Below, piece by piece: positions 40,401 through 52,400 of a stretch of 64,000 bases of DNA. The stretch is from Cymodocea nodosa (lineage: Eukaryota > Streptophyta > Magnoliopsida > Alismatales > Cymodoceaceae). The position numbers and the translations under genes were made by a program. The stretch spans positions 3,732,501-3,796,500 of the forward strand of contig JAZBRI010000003.1 in assembly GCA_036874045.1 (NCBI GenBank). The letters run 5' to 3'. The first letter of the stretch is position 1, and the number at the start of each line of letters is the position of its first letter. The notes under the pieces are model-generated. The model had not been told where the DNA came from and searched no databases. It was given only the letters and a program-made list of their open reading frames with translations.

Positions 40401-43400
40401 TCAAGAAACTTGAACAATTAAACCATAACTGTACGAGTTTTTCCTTCTACTATTCTCTTATATTTTTCATGTGATGGCTTAAGTTCTGCAAGTGAGATTA
40501 TTGTAAAGTCATAGAGTTATCTTAACTGTTTAGGATACTCGAACAATTATCTCATAACTATACGAGTTTTCCTTCTTTTACTCATCTTTCCTCAATCACA
40601 TGATATCTTAAATTCTACACGTGAGATCACTTAAATTCGGATAGTTAAGTTATAACTCTTTAAGAAACTCGAACAGTTGTTTCATAACTATCTAACTTCT
40701 CTTGTTTTACTCATTAAATAATTGTTCGACTTTTCCTACTGCTTGCGATTGTTCTTCAGCTGTCATGATTTCTAGGTTGGTTGGATTGTTTGTATCCTTG
40801 TAAATACATGTTGAATTATGCTAATTCAACGAGTTTTGCAAATTGTCTTCTGACTAATATGTACTTTAATCTAGTAGCTTTTTCAGTTTTTGGCTCTTTA
40901 TCTGTACTTGTGAAATACATCTTAATTTCTCACATAGATTTTTGCATTATCAAAATACAATGGTTTTAACAGTTGAATCATCAAATATTGTATAAATAGT
41001 TGTAGATGATAGTGTCATCTTTAAAAAAGCTGATAAGAAAATAATAGACAAGTATTCTAATTTTTGGATAACTTGTGCACTACATTGTATTGATCTTATA
41101 ATGAAAAGAATTGGAAAGACCATAAAATTAACATGAATTATCACTAATTATATATGCAATTGGTCTTTCTTACTTGCATATATGGGTTCACTAGAAATCT
41201 ATGGTGGTGACTTAATTTGTCTTGGAGTTACTCATTTTACCACAAACTATATAGTACTATAATCTGTGGTTGACAAAAAGGCTGAATTAAAACACATGGT
41301 CAACATTGAGATACGTTACAAACATTCTAAAAGTGACAACTCAATATGTAGGAAAGTGATGTTAATGGTAAATGATTACATCTTTTGAGAAAATGTTAAA
41401 AAATGCATTGTCATCCTGAAGTCTGTTTCCAAAGTTTTAAGATCTGTTGATGGTGCTAAAAAACCCCACAATAAGTTTCTTTTATAAAGTTATGGATTTA
41501 ATGAGAGAGACAATATGTGACTTAGTACTGCAAAGCATTCTTTGATATTATCTAATATAGATGGTTTAGGATGTTTTTTCATTCATTACATGAAGCTGGT
41601 ATGCAATTACTTACATATATAAGTTTAATAATCAATTTATCTTAAATATTTTTAATACAAAATATACTAATTATCTTTTACTCAATAATTTGATATGTAG
41701 CATTTTATTTTGAATCCACAGTTCTAATATGAAAAAGAGCTTCGTAGTCATATTGATTTAATCAATTCATGAAAGTTTGTTATTAATAAGATTGAGCCAA
41801 ACATTGAAATTCAAGTACAAGCCTTAAGTGAGATAAAATGATTCAAGGACTGTTTATGGGTTTTTGGATACTTTGGAGCTATTCATGCTATAAATACTGA
41901 GTTTTAGTAAATAATTTTTTTACCAATTATTATAAATTTAAAATCATGTTTTTAAATATTGATACTAAATTACTAATATCTACTCAACTTTTTTTTTGCA
42001 GCTGAATGGTAGGTTATCCACGACATTGATGCTCTTAATTTGAGAAATATTGTAATCAAAATACTTTTTCAGACTGCTTCTGCTTCTGCTTCTGGTTGTA
42101 AAAAAAATTGAAGTACATTTAATTTAATCCATATAAAGTGGAGGAATAGAGTAGGAGCAGAAAGATTAAATGATTTGATATTTGTCCATTATAACGTGAG
42201 GCTTCATATGAAGCATATAGCTGAAGAAGAATATGATAAATTAGATCTAATTGATATTGTCTTTATCTATAAAAATTCTAGTGACGAGGATTCTATTGTA
42301 GATTAGATGAAAGATAATGGTATGTCTATTCTTGATGAAGAGGATGGAAAACTAGATGAACATATTGTAGAATAGTTAAATGTAGATGTTGAAACATACA
42401 TAACTTTTTCAGACTTTTATGATATTGGTAGAAGTCCAGGTTTGAGTCGTAATATAGATTCAGGAGATGATAATAATATTATATTATTTCTAGATGATGA
42501 TGATGATGGTGTTGGTGGCAATATTCTTGAATTTGAAACTTTAAGACTACTTAATCTATTTATAGGAAAGGATTAATTTTGTTATGTTATTTAAGACGAA
42601 GATCATAGAGCCAAACCCTCTCATATATGTGATCACAACCCATTCTTACATCATTGTACTAGAAGAATGTCAACATTACATGATGATAGTTATGATACAC
42701 AACAAGAAGCAAGAGGATAATTAAGTTTATTGTTATTATAAATCTTTAAAAATTTATAGATAATTGATCATCAATCATTTCATCAACTTCAAAACAACGA
42801 TCCTTATAATTATAAGTCACATGAAAGATCACATGACCTTTTTGATTATTACTTTGAGAATGCAAGGACAAATCCTTTAATCATACAAGTCAAGTAATTA
42901 TTCATCAAGTCAATATGACGAAGAATGTGAATATCATTAAAGAAAAATCAGTAGACCCTTTTCTTTATAGAATAGATCAAACTATAATCAGTTCCTATGC
43001 ATTGGATATCTTACCCATGTACTAGATAATGCATATAATCAATGGTTTATGGAATATTGTAGAGAATATTCTATATAGATGTCATAGAATAAATGTCATA
43101 TGACAAGAATAATAAATACATTTTCAAATGCTTCAAAATTATTGGATGTAAAAAGAATACAAGTTATATGGATACAATTCATATGACCCTCCTAGACATT
43201 CAAAATAGAATTAATTTTTGTATAATACTATTATTATTGAGATCATGTATGTCATTATATTTTTTTTTCACTTACATGATAATCACCTAAAAAAATTATT
43301 TAAATTTTTTTAATGCTTATTATAACTTTTTTTTTATTTTATTCCTGAGTTTTAAGTTTTTAAGCTGTTTCCATAAAAATATTGGATTTCCACTGATACA

Positions 43401-46400
43401 ATCCTTGATCCTCGATATGTTACCTTTTTTTATTGGATTGATCATCGATACGATACCAATATTTGAAATCATGATCCTATATATGATGTATGTATGGGTA
43501 TTTGGTTAATAAATTTATTTAACTGCCTAATGAATAATTAGTGGATTTTAATTAGGTTCTACTCAAACAACTTTGTAATGTATTAGACCTAAGATTGTTT
43601 ACTATTATATTGATATATTTAGACATTACAAGGATTCACTGAAAATGGGTTGTCCATTTTATGGGTGGTAGTACATCTCCTGAGGTTACCCAGCGTGTGT
43701 AAATACTTGTTGAATTGCTTATTGTTTATTGTGTTATCTATTATTAGATAATATTTTTAAATGATTCTTGATTGAAAAATTTTGTTTCAACTTATTGATT
43801 GAAGAATTCATAATAAAAGTGATGACACAAGTGCATTTGTTCGTTCCTTAGGGGTATTGAATTGAAAGGTATGATATCATTTTACCCTTCATTGGGGATT
43901 AATAGAGGGGTACCAGACTAAAAATAGTAGTATCTATTTGACCTTTTCTAAAGGTTAGTTGAGGGGCATTGATACGACGTGGTTAATATCTTGGCAAATG
44001 ATAAGCCCATTGTCAACCGAGTGTTGTAAATGCGCCAGTGACAGTTTTAATGGAATAGATAGAACCAAGTGAAAGTACTGATTAAATGATTGTTGCTTGA
44101 ATGCCAAAAAGTGTATGCTTGCATCATTTGATTGTTTGACTGATTGAGATGATAAATTGTAAAATTTTATTGGATAATTTAATGATGAATGAATTAGCCA
44201 AATCAATAAATAATAGAATTTTTTATTACTTGATTTAAACATATGATCATGTTTCATTAATTGAAGTTCTATTGATTGGTTTTCATTTTGTCAAATAAGG
44301 TTTCTTCTGTGGCTTCAATGAATATTTACTGAATGTCTGCTATCTAGAGTGTGATCTTATTTTTGTAATTAAAATATCGAAAGCATAGGTAAGCTAAGTC
44401 CATGTTAATATTATGAAATGTGTAGCTATGTGTGTAGTATAGAAGATAAGCATTGTAGCATGATAAATAAAATAAGATGGCAAATTAAATTTGTTGACTC
44501 ATGTATTCACAGTTTTTGACCCTTCAGTCTGAGTTGTTAGAACTTGGAAGCTTAGGTTGCAATTTTTCATGTTGCAGATGAAAGTGATTGATAGGATAGC
44601 AAGAGCTGATGAGGAGCATTTAAAAGGTGCATGTTAGACCTTCAAGACCTTTGCACTGTATTATATTGGAGGACTCTAATTATTGTTATTAAATTTTAAA
44701 ATATTTATGCTTTCCCTTGTTTATGTGAGGAAAAAATGAAAATTGGGATTTTTATAGTGAATTCACAAAGAACTTTGTCTTGTGTAATTTGAGAAGAGGT
44801 TTGTATCGTATCATGTACAAACGTGGCATCTGCTATGGAAAGAGAATGTATATTTGGCAACTTAGACAGATAAAGAGATTTTATGTATCTAACATATTTG
44901 AGGAGGTTGTCAAGTCAGTAATCTAGAGTAGCACCTTAGAAGTGGTGGTATGTGATGTCATGACATGGGACCAATAGTCTTGGAACTAAAAAGACTCCAC
45001 ATGCTCACTCATCTTAAGGAATGGATATTGTTCGACCAGCTAATAAAGATGTGTCAAATATGAAAGGGCTACTGTGCTCTAAGACTTTGTGGTGATCTGT
45101 ACCCACTCTGGTTGATTAAACAACAAATCTATGACTAGTCTAACCATTCACAATAGGGTCATTCTCAATCGATGGATCCACCAGGGGTACCTCTGCCCAT
45201 ACCACATCTATGATTATGTTTTTGAGTGGTTTCCATAGCTGATTAATCTAGAATGGAGGCTAGCATTCTAGTAGAGATCCAAAGTAGTCTTGAGAAGGTA
45301 GCATGAAGATTTAGAATTGTGATTACACCAAGTATTTGACGAAGGATGTGAGAAGATCATTTGGGATTTAAACTAAACAGATAGATTTCCACTACTAGCT
45401 TATCTTGATGCTATTGTAGCTTTTGTTGATATTAGTGGACATTGATTAACTGAGAGCTCATCCAATAGTCCCCTAAATGTAGTGTAATGATCTTATACTA
45501 AGGTATCCTCTTGGAAAAATGTGAAGAGTTACTCATATAGATTAAAATTTAGTATATATTCTTCTCATGGTTGTATGTAATTCTTTTCAAAGTGTCCCAA
45601 ATTATCTTGACTGGACAAAGAAGTATCACACTTTGAGTGATAGTAGGCTCCATGTTATTCACCAATTATGAGATAATAATATTATCATCTGTATACCAAT
45701 CATCATAGTTTGCATCTTTCACATCAAGAGGGCAGATTTCTTTCATGCTTTATCTTTCTATGACCTACAATAAATGTTTTAAAACCCTTAGGCCCCAACA
45801 AATAATTTCCACCATTCAACTTTTTGGGTCTTCCACTTTCTGTTCAAATTCGCTGAATGCCATTTTCTTTTAAGTACAAATTTGATTTATCTCAGCATTT
45901 ATTAAAACAACATGAATGGGAGCATAACACCTACAACACACTTAAGAATGCACACAAACTTGGACATCATGTCCGTGTACAACCAAATTCCATCACAAAT
46001 TAGGCAACTTAATGCATTCTACAGGAGTAGTCCAATGGGGTTGTTGAGGTCATTTGTTACCCTAAGAACCCCCCTGCAATCCCCCCTCCTAAGTCAACAA
46101 AAGAAAAGGGATAGGAAGAGATCAACAGTGAGAGTACACACACATTAGGTGACACCTACATGCCAATGCATTCACGCAATCCTTAGCCAATACTTGGATG
46201 CATCAACAATTTGACAAGTATGAGTAGCATCAAGATTCTCATATCTTTGGTTGTACATCCACTGTGCTTGCATTTTTCCTTTTGCATTTGTTGGTTGCCA
46301 TTGTGAATTGATTACTCCTACCTTCTGCATTAGTCATATGGTTAGAAGGACAAGAGATTTCATGACATCTACAAAGTTAGAAAGCCTATCCTTAGGTTCT

Positions 46401-49400
46401 CTACCTTCATAGAACAAAACCAACTCCTATCTTCACATTTTTTTACTTCTCTCACGTTTGTTTTGCTTTCATAGTTCCATTCCCAATAACAAATCTCTCT
46501 TTTGGCCAAAAATCAAACATAGATATGCAAGACACTTGGCAACACAATTGTTATTTCCTGGAGAATGTTGTTTCAATTTGATGACACCAATAGTCCCACA
46601 TTCATTGCCTTTTTTCACCATACTTGCATTTGTATGTTTGTTGTTATTGTTAGACATATGGGTCTTAATTGGGTATTTAAGTATGAATACCTAGATCCAT
46701 TTATGTATGGGCTATGCATGATTGTAATTAAACTCTGGTGAATGGAAAATCCCATGATTTTTCTCTTCTTCAAACCTTTCTTCTACATGGTATCATAAAC
46801 CAAGCATTGATGGCCACCATGTTGACATCCTTCTCTAACAACGTGATTCCCCTACCTCCTTCCCTCGTTTTCTTCACATAGGTGATTGCTTAAACCTTCC
46901 TCATGCTTTAAGCATTCATCTACATTTGTTTCCTCATCTATCCTTCTAAGGTTTTGTGGGTACATTATGCACAACTCACCCTTGTCTCGTCCATCGCTAC
47001 ACCTCTAACATAGATGCTTTATTTAAAAACTCATGGACAACTAAACTCATAGCCACCATTGTCAAGCTAAATGATGGTAATTACTGTTGTTGGTCAAATG
47101 CCTTCCAAACCTTCCTTGTAGTTTACAACTATGAATCTCATCTCTAAGACAATCCTTTGAACCTAAAATCCAAAGAATGTGTTGACTGGTACATAGTTGG
47201 CTGTGGTGTTATATCTTGGATCATTAACAATGTTGATGATGGCATCAAGTGCAACATCTCTTGTATTCAATTGACAAAGTACGTGTGGGAGATCCTACAC
47301 ATGACCTATGGTAATGAGTAGAAAATCTCCCATATTTGTAAGGTCTATGAACAGTTGTATACTCACAAACAAGGTGATTCCTCTATCCATTGGTATTATA
47401 ACTATCTTCGTGAGCTCCTCGATGAATTGGACATTTATCAACCATTAGTGTTGGACCTTGCTATTCTCCAACACTACCATGAAGAAGTTATTGATCCTTA
47501 GGGCTTGTTTGTGCATCTAGAATTTGAATTCCGTAGAATTTGAATTCTAACGGAATTTGAATTCTACAGAATTTGATGGAAAGAATTCAAAATCTAGGTG
47601 TTTGTGCACGTTTAGGAATTTGACAAAAATTGAAATTTAGGTGTTTGTGCACATGACAGAATTGAATGGAATTGAACAGAATTGATTTTTAATAAAGTTA
47701 AGTAATGAATTAAAGTAATTAGTGAAAATGTAATTAATCAAGAAATGAATTACTTACATTAATAAATGAACATATTATTAAATTAAATGTTTATATATTA
47801 TTTATCAATTAATTAAGTATATCATTATATAAAATAAATCAAAAATTACAAAAATTGATAACTTTTTAGTTATAATACATGTTTAAAACAATAAAAGGTT
47901 AATTATAAATTCTATATTCCTCGTAATGTAATAATAAATAAATTTTTTAAAAATATAATTATTATGAATTGAATAAATGAAAGTAAATAATAAATAATTA
48001 TTGAAATACTTTGATTATAAAAAAATATAATTCTGAACATTCTATTAGCTATAAATGACTTTTAAGACTTCGTTTGTGTTAGCCACAGAAATTTAGGAAA
48101 ATTATATAGTTTTTGAAATTTTGATATTATATATTAAATAATATTAATAATAATAAAATAATTAATATTTTATTTTTAATAAAAATATATATTAAAATAA
48201 TTAATTAAATAAAAAATATTAACAATATATACTTCAGCAGGCGAGGGTGAGCGTCGAGCAATCTTTTGGAAAATGAATTCCGACCTTTTAGGTTGAGAAT
48301 TTATTTTCCCAACCTTTACACATGATTGGAATTCAAATTCTCAGGGAATTTGAATTTCAAAATGCACAAACATCTCATGACTTGGAATCTGACGGAAAAA
48401 ATTTTCAATTCTGTCAGATTCCAAGTGCACAAACCCCTCCTTAGTGTCGACACAATTCTCTCTCTTAAGATGATGTTCAATAGAACCCTATATGTTTCTA
48501 CTACTACACCTTCCTTGACCCATGCTTCTAATACTTCAACCCTCACGATTGCTATGGGTGGTCAGGGTGGTTATGGTGCCTCCTCTCATCATGGTTGGGG
48601 TGGACGTCATGTCAACAATCCTCACTCTTTGTGTGAACACTGTGGGTGTAAAAATCATATCTTTGATTGTTGTTAGGATAAGTTTGGATAACCTTCTTCC
48701 ATTGTTAATTCAATACATTTAGTTGAAAATTCCTCTAGTATGGAAGTGTCATCCAATAGTAATGTCGCTATTACTTCCTATTGATCAATCACTATTTCAT
48801 AAGTTGATTACAATGAATTCTTGTTCTTTGATATTGATCAATCACTATTTCATAAGTTGATTACAATGAATTCTTGTTCTTTGAGCACAACAAAATGCCA
48901 CTAACTCCATAGCTTATGCCCTCTCAGGTATATCTTCTTCTTATACTACCTCTAGTGATTCTTGGGTTATCAATTCTGGTGTTTCCAACCACATTTTAGG
49001 TAACTAAACCCTCTTTAATTGCTTGTCCTCCATGTCCAACATTAGTTCCATTGCCATAGCTGATGGATGACATTGCCTTATTGTCAGCTCCAGCTTTGCC
49101 ATTGTCAACTCAAGTATTTCTCTTGATAACATTTTCTTTATTCTTGAATTTCCTATTAATCTTTTGTTCATTAATGCTATTACCAAATAACTTTATTATT
49201 CTATTACATTTTTTTCCTTTTATTGTGTCTTACAGGATCTATAAAGAGGGTGAATGATTGGTTTGGGCCTTAAGCATGGTTGAAGTGTCTATGTGCTTGT
49301 CAAAGATGATATTCTATATAGTCTCACATCTGTGGCCACTTTTGGTGATTCCTTCCTATTATGACATCATCATTTGGGTTATCCATCCATTTACAGGCTT

Positions 49401-52400
49401 TGTGAAGTACTTCCTTAGGTGTTCATTGAGTTTGTTTCTTGTGAGTCTTGTATCCTATAAGCAGTTTTATGCTACTTACCATAGTCGTGAATTATCTACT
49501 ATCAAAAGGTTGTTGGATTTAGTCTATTATGATATTTTGAGTTTCTCCCAAATTGAGTCTATTTTTGGTTATCATTATTATATTGTGTTTATTGACTATT
49601 TTCCTTGGGCGTCTTGTTATATTTGTTAAAAAATCAACAGTTTGTTAATGTTCTATCTACTTTTCTTCATGAAATTCAAAATCAGTTTGGTGCTTCTTTT
49701 AAAATTTTTACATTGACAATACTTTGGAATTTTCTCACTTTGATGTTGCTACCTTGTGTGATTAATGTAGAATTATTCATCAAACTTCTTGTACTTATAC
49801 ATCTCAAGAAAATGGGGTTACAGAACCTAAACATCATTACCTATTGGATGTTATCTGTACCTTAATGATTGAGATGAAAGTCTTTAAGTTCTTGTGGTTA
49901 TGTGATTCCTACTATATCATATCTCATTAATCATATACCCTCTTCTCCTTTAGGGGGAGACATCCCATTTTAGCATCTCTCCCTTGAGAGTGAACTTTTC
50001 TGTCTTCTTCCCAAAGTGTTTGGGTGTATGACATTTGTCAAAAACTTGTCTTTTGGTATTAACAAGCTTTCACCTTACTTAATTAAATATCTTTGTTGGT
50101 TATTATCATATTTAAAAAGGGTATTTTTATTTCTTTTCGCCTACTTGTCATTACATTGTTTCTATTGATGTTGTCTTCCTTGAAAGTCAACCTTATTTTA
50201 TTTCTACTACTTCTGATTTGCCAATTGATTCCCTACCTCAACCTATTCTAGTTGACCCTGATGTTCTTCCTCTCAAACAGGGGATATTATCAATTGATCT
50301 TGTGCCATAGTAGCCTCCATTACAAGTGTACTCTAGGGATGATAGCAAACACCTGAGACAATGCCCTTGGCATTGCCACTTCCACCACCTTCTTCAGATG
50401 TAGATCCTCCTCCCTTAGACCTTGATATTCCAATTGCTCTTCAGAAAGGTACCCATAGTCCTACCCTTCATCTTATTTCTCATTTTGTTTTCTATGATGC
50501 CCTTTGTCCCTCTAATCATTGTTTTACTCTATCTCCTTAGAATGGAGATTACAAAGAGGCCCTTACTCTTCCACACTAGAAGGAAGCTATGGGTCCTAAG
50601 ATGCATGCTTTACTATTGTGGTGTATGCGATAACTTATTCTCTACCTGAAGAGTGTTCTAGTTGTTGGCATTTAATAGGTGTTTACAATCAAGTGTAAAA
50701 TTGATAACTTTATTAATCGTTACAAAGCTCATTTTGTTACTCAAGGTTTTACTTAGACATATCTATTGCTTTCCTTGACTTTGTGTGAGTTATTTTGTCC
50801 ATGGTAGTAAATTCTGGATGGCCTCTCATGCATCTTGATGTATGTAATGCCTTCCTATATGATGATCTAAATGAAAAGGTGTTCATAGAGTAACCTTACA
50901 AATATGTTGCTTAGGGGGAGAACTATGTATACTTCTTATAGAAGACAATTTATGGGCTCAAACAAAGTTTGAGAGTGTGGTTTGCAAAGTTAAGCTCTAT
51001 TTTGCAAGTACAGGGATTCAAAAAATGTGTGGTGGATTCATATTTGTCAAACAAAGCAAGGTAGGGTATATTATTTTGGCTATATGTGTAGATGGCATCT
51101 TATTGATAGGTAATGATATAGAAGGTATTCAAGCTACAAGACTTCACTTGGCTTAACAATTTGCTATGAGAGATATGAGAAAATCTAGATATTTTTTAGG
51201 CATTGAGTTTGCCTTGTCTAAAGGAAGGTTATCTCTATCTTAGTAGAAGTGCTCTCTTGTTTTACTAAAAGAAATAGGTCTCTTGGGTTGTAAACCTAAA
51301 CAAACGTTGGTAGAATAGAATCCACCTATCTAGGATACTAGCTTAGAGAAACTTGATGATCCAAGAAGATATCGACGTCTCATTGGGAAGCTCATTTATC
51401 TTACTGTGACTTGGCTTAATATTGTACATGTTGATCTTTTAAGTTAATTCATGCATGAGCCACATGAAGTACATTGGAATAGAGCCCTTAAAGTACTTGC
51501 TTACATCAAACATAATCTTGGCAAAGGTCTAATTTATTCTAATCATGGACACTTGAAAGTTAATGCCTATTCTGATTGAAGTTATGATGGTGATCAGGGA
51601 GATAGAAGATCTACTTTTGAATGTTGCATTTATATGGGTTGCAATCTAGTCACTTGGAGAAGTAAAAAATAGAATGTTGTATCGAAATGTAGTGTAGAAG
51701 TTGAATATAGATCTCTGTCTTAAATAGTCAATGAATTAATGTAGTTAAAGAATCTTCTGATAGAGCTAGGAGTTAAAGTATCTTTTCCTATGAGTATGCA
51801 CCATGACAATTAGACTATTATATATATTTCAAGCAATTTCACCTTTTATAAGCATACGAAGTACATAGAAATTGATTGTCATTATATCTAAGAATTAGTT
51901 GTTGGTGGAAATATCTGCACTTCTTTTACTAGATCTTCAAAGTAGCCAGTTGATATTTTTACCAATGGTCTAAATGTAATTATTTTTAGGGATCTTTGTA
52001 ATAAATTGGGTTTGTATGATTTATATACTACCACTTAAGGGAGAGTGTTAGACATATGGGCCTTAACTAGGTATCCAGATTTGACTACTTAGATCCATTT
52101 ATGTATGGGCTATGCATGATTGTATTTAAACTCTAGTGAATGGAAAATCCCATGATTTTTCTCTTCTCCAAACCTTTCTTCTACAGTTATTATGAAATAT
52201 ATACACCATTCAAGATCTTTGAATTTGTCATTCATATCCTCATTGTCACTTAATAATGTCTTGATATTCCTCTAATAAAGACATTTTATCTTTAAATCAA
52301 CAACATTTCAAAATGATTGATTATGCCAGCAAATCTTGATATTGTATTATCTATTTAAGTTGTAAATGTTTGAAATTAGTAAAAGTTTGATATAAAAATA

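Larger units (their letters stand above)
38056..42560 (+). mobile_element. hAT-superfamily DNA transposon, decayed autonomous copy
   Basis: The plus strand carries the parts of a plant hAT transposase in order: a BED-like zinc finger end ([20 protein letters not shown], about 38850-38910), a DUF659-type domain (39017-39511 and on to about 39720), the [15 protein letters not shown] segment (about 41070-41120), and a C-terminal dimerisation region with [17 protein letters not shown] (about 42160-42215). Several stops and frame changes break it. A 1.2-kb segment at about 39740-40950 with its own tandem repeats splits the domain and is an intron or an insertion. Terminal repeats were not resolved. 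A 5' fragment of the same family is at 7501-8140. Confidence 0.82.
46648..52185 (+). mobile_element. Ty1/copia retrotransposon fossil, full length, with a nested DNA element
   Basis: LTRs at 46648-46787 and 52046-52185 (140 bases each) both start TGTTAGACATATGG and end TTCTACA. They differ at about 13 positions by eye (about 9%), so insertion was some millions of years ago at usual plant rates. Target duplication GTTAT flanks it (46643-46647 and 52186-52190). A primer-binding site like tRNA-iMet (TGGTATCA) follows the 5' LTR and a polypurine tract (AAGGGAGAG) precedes the 3' LTR. In order: gag (about 46800-48680, zinc-knuckle motif near 48640), protease and integrase (about 48950-50000), reverse transcriptase and RNase H (about 50700-52000). 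The M3 element interrupts gag. The copy is broken in many places. Confidence 0.95.
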
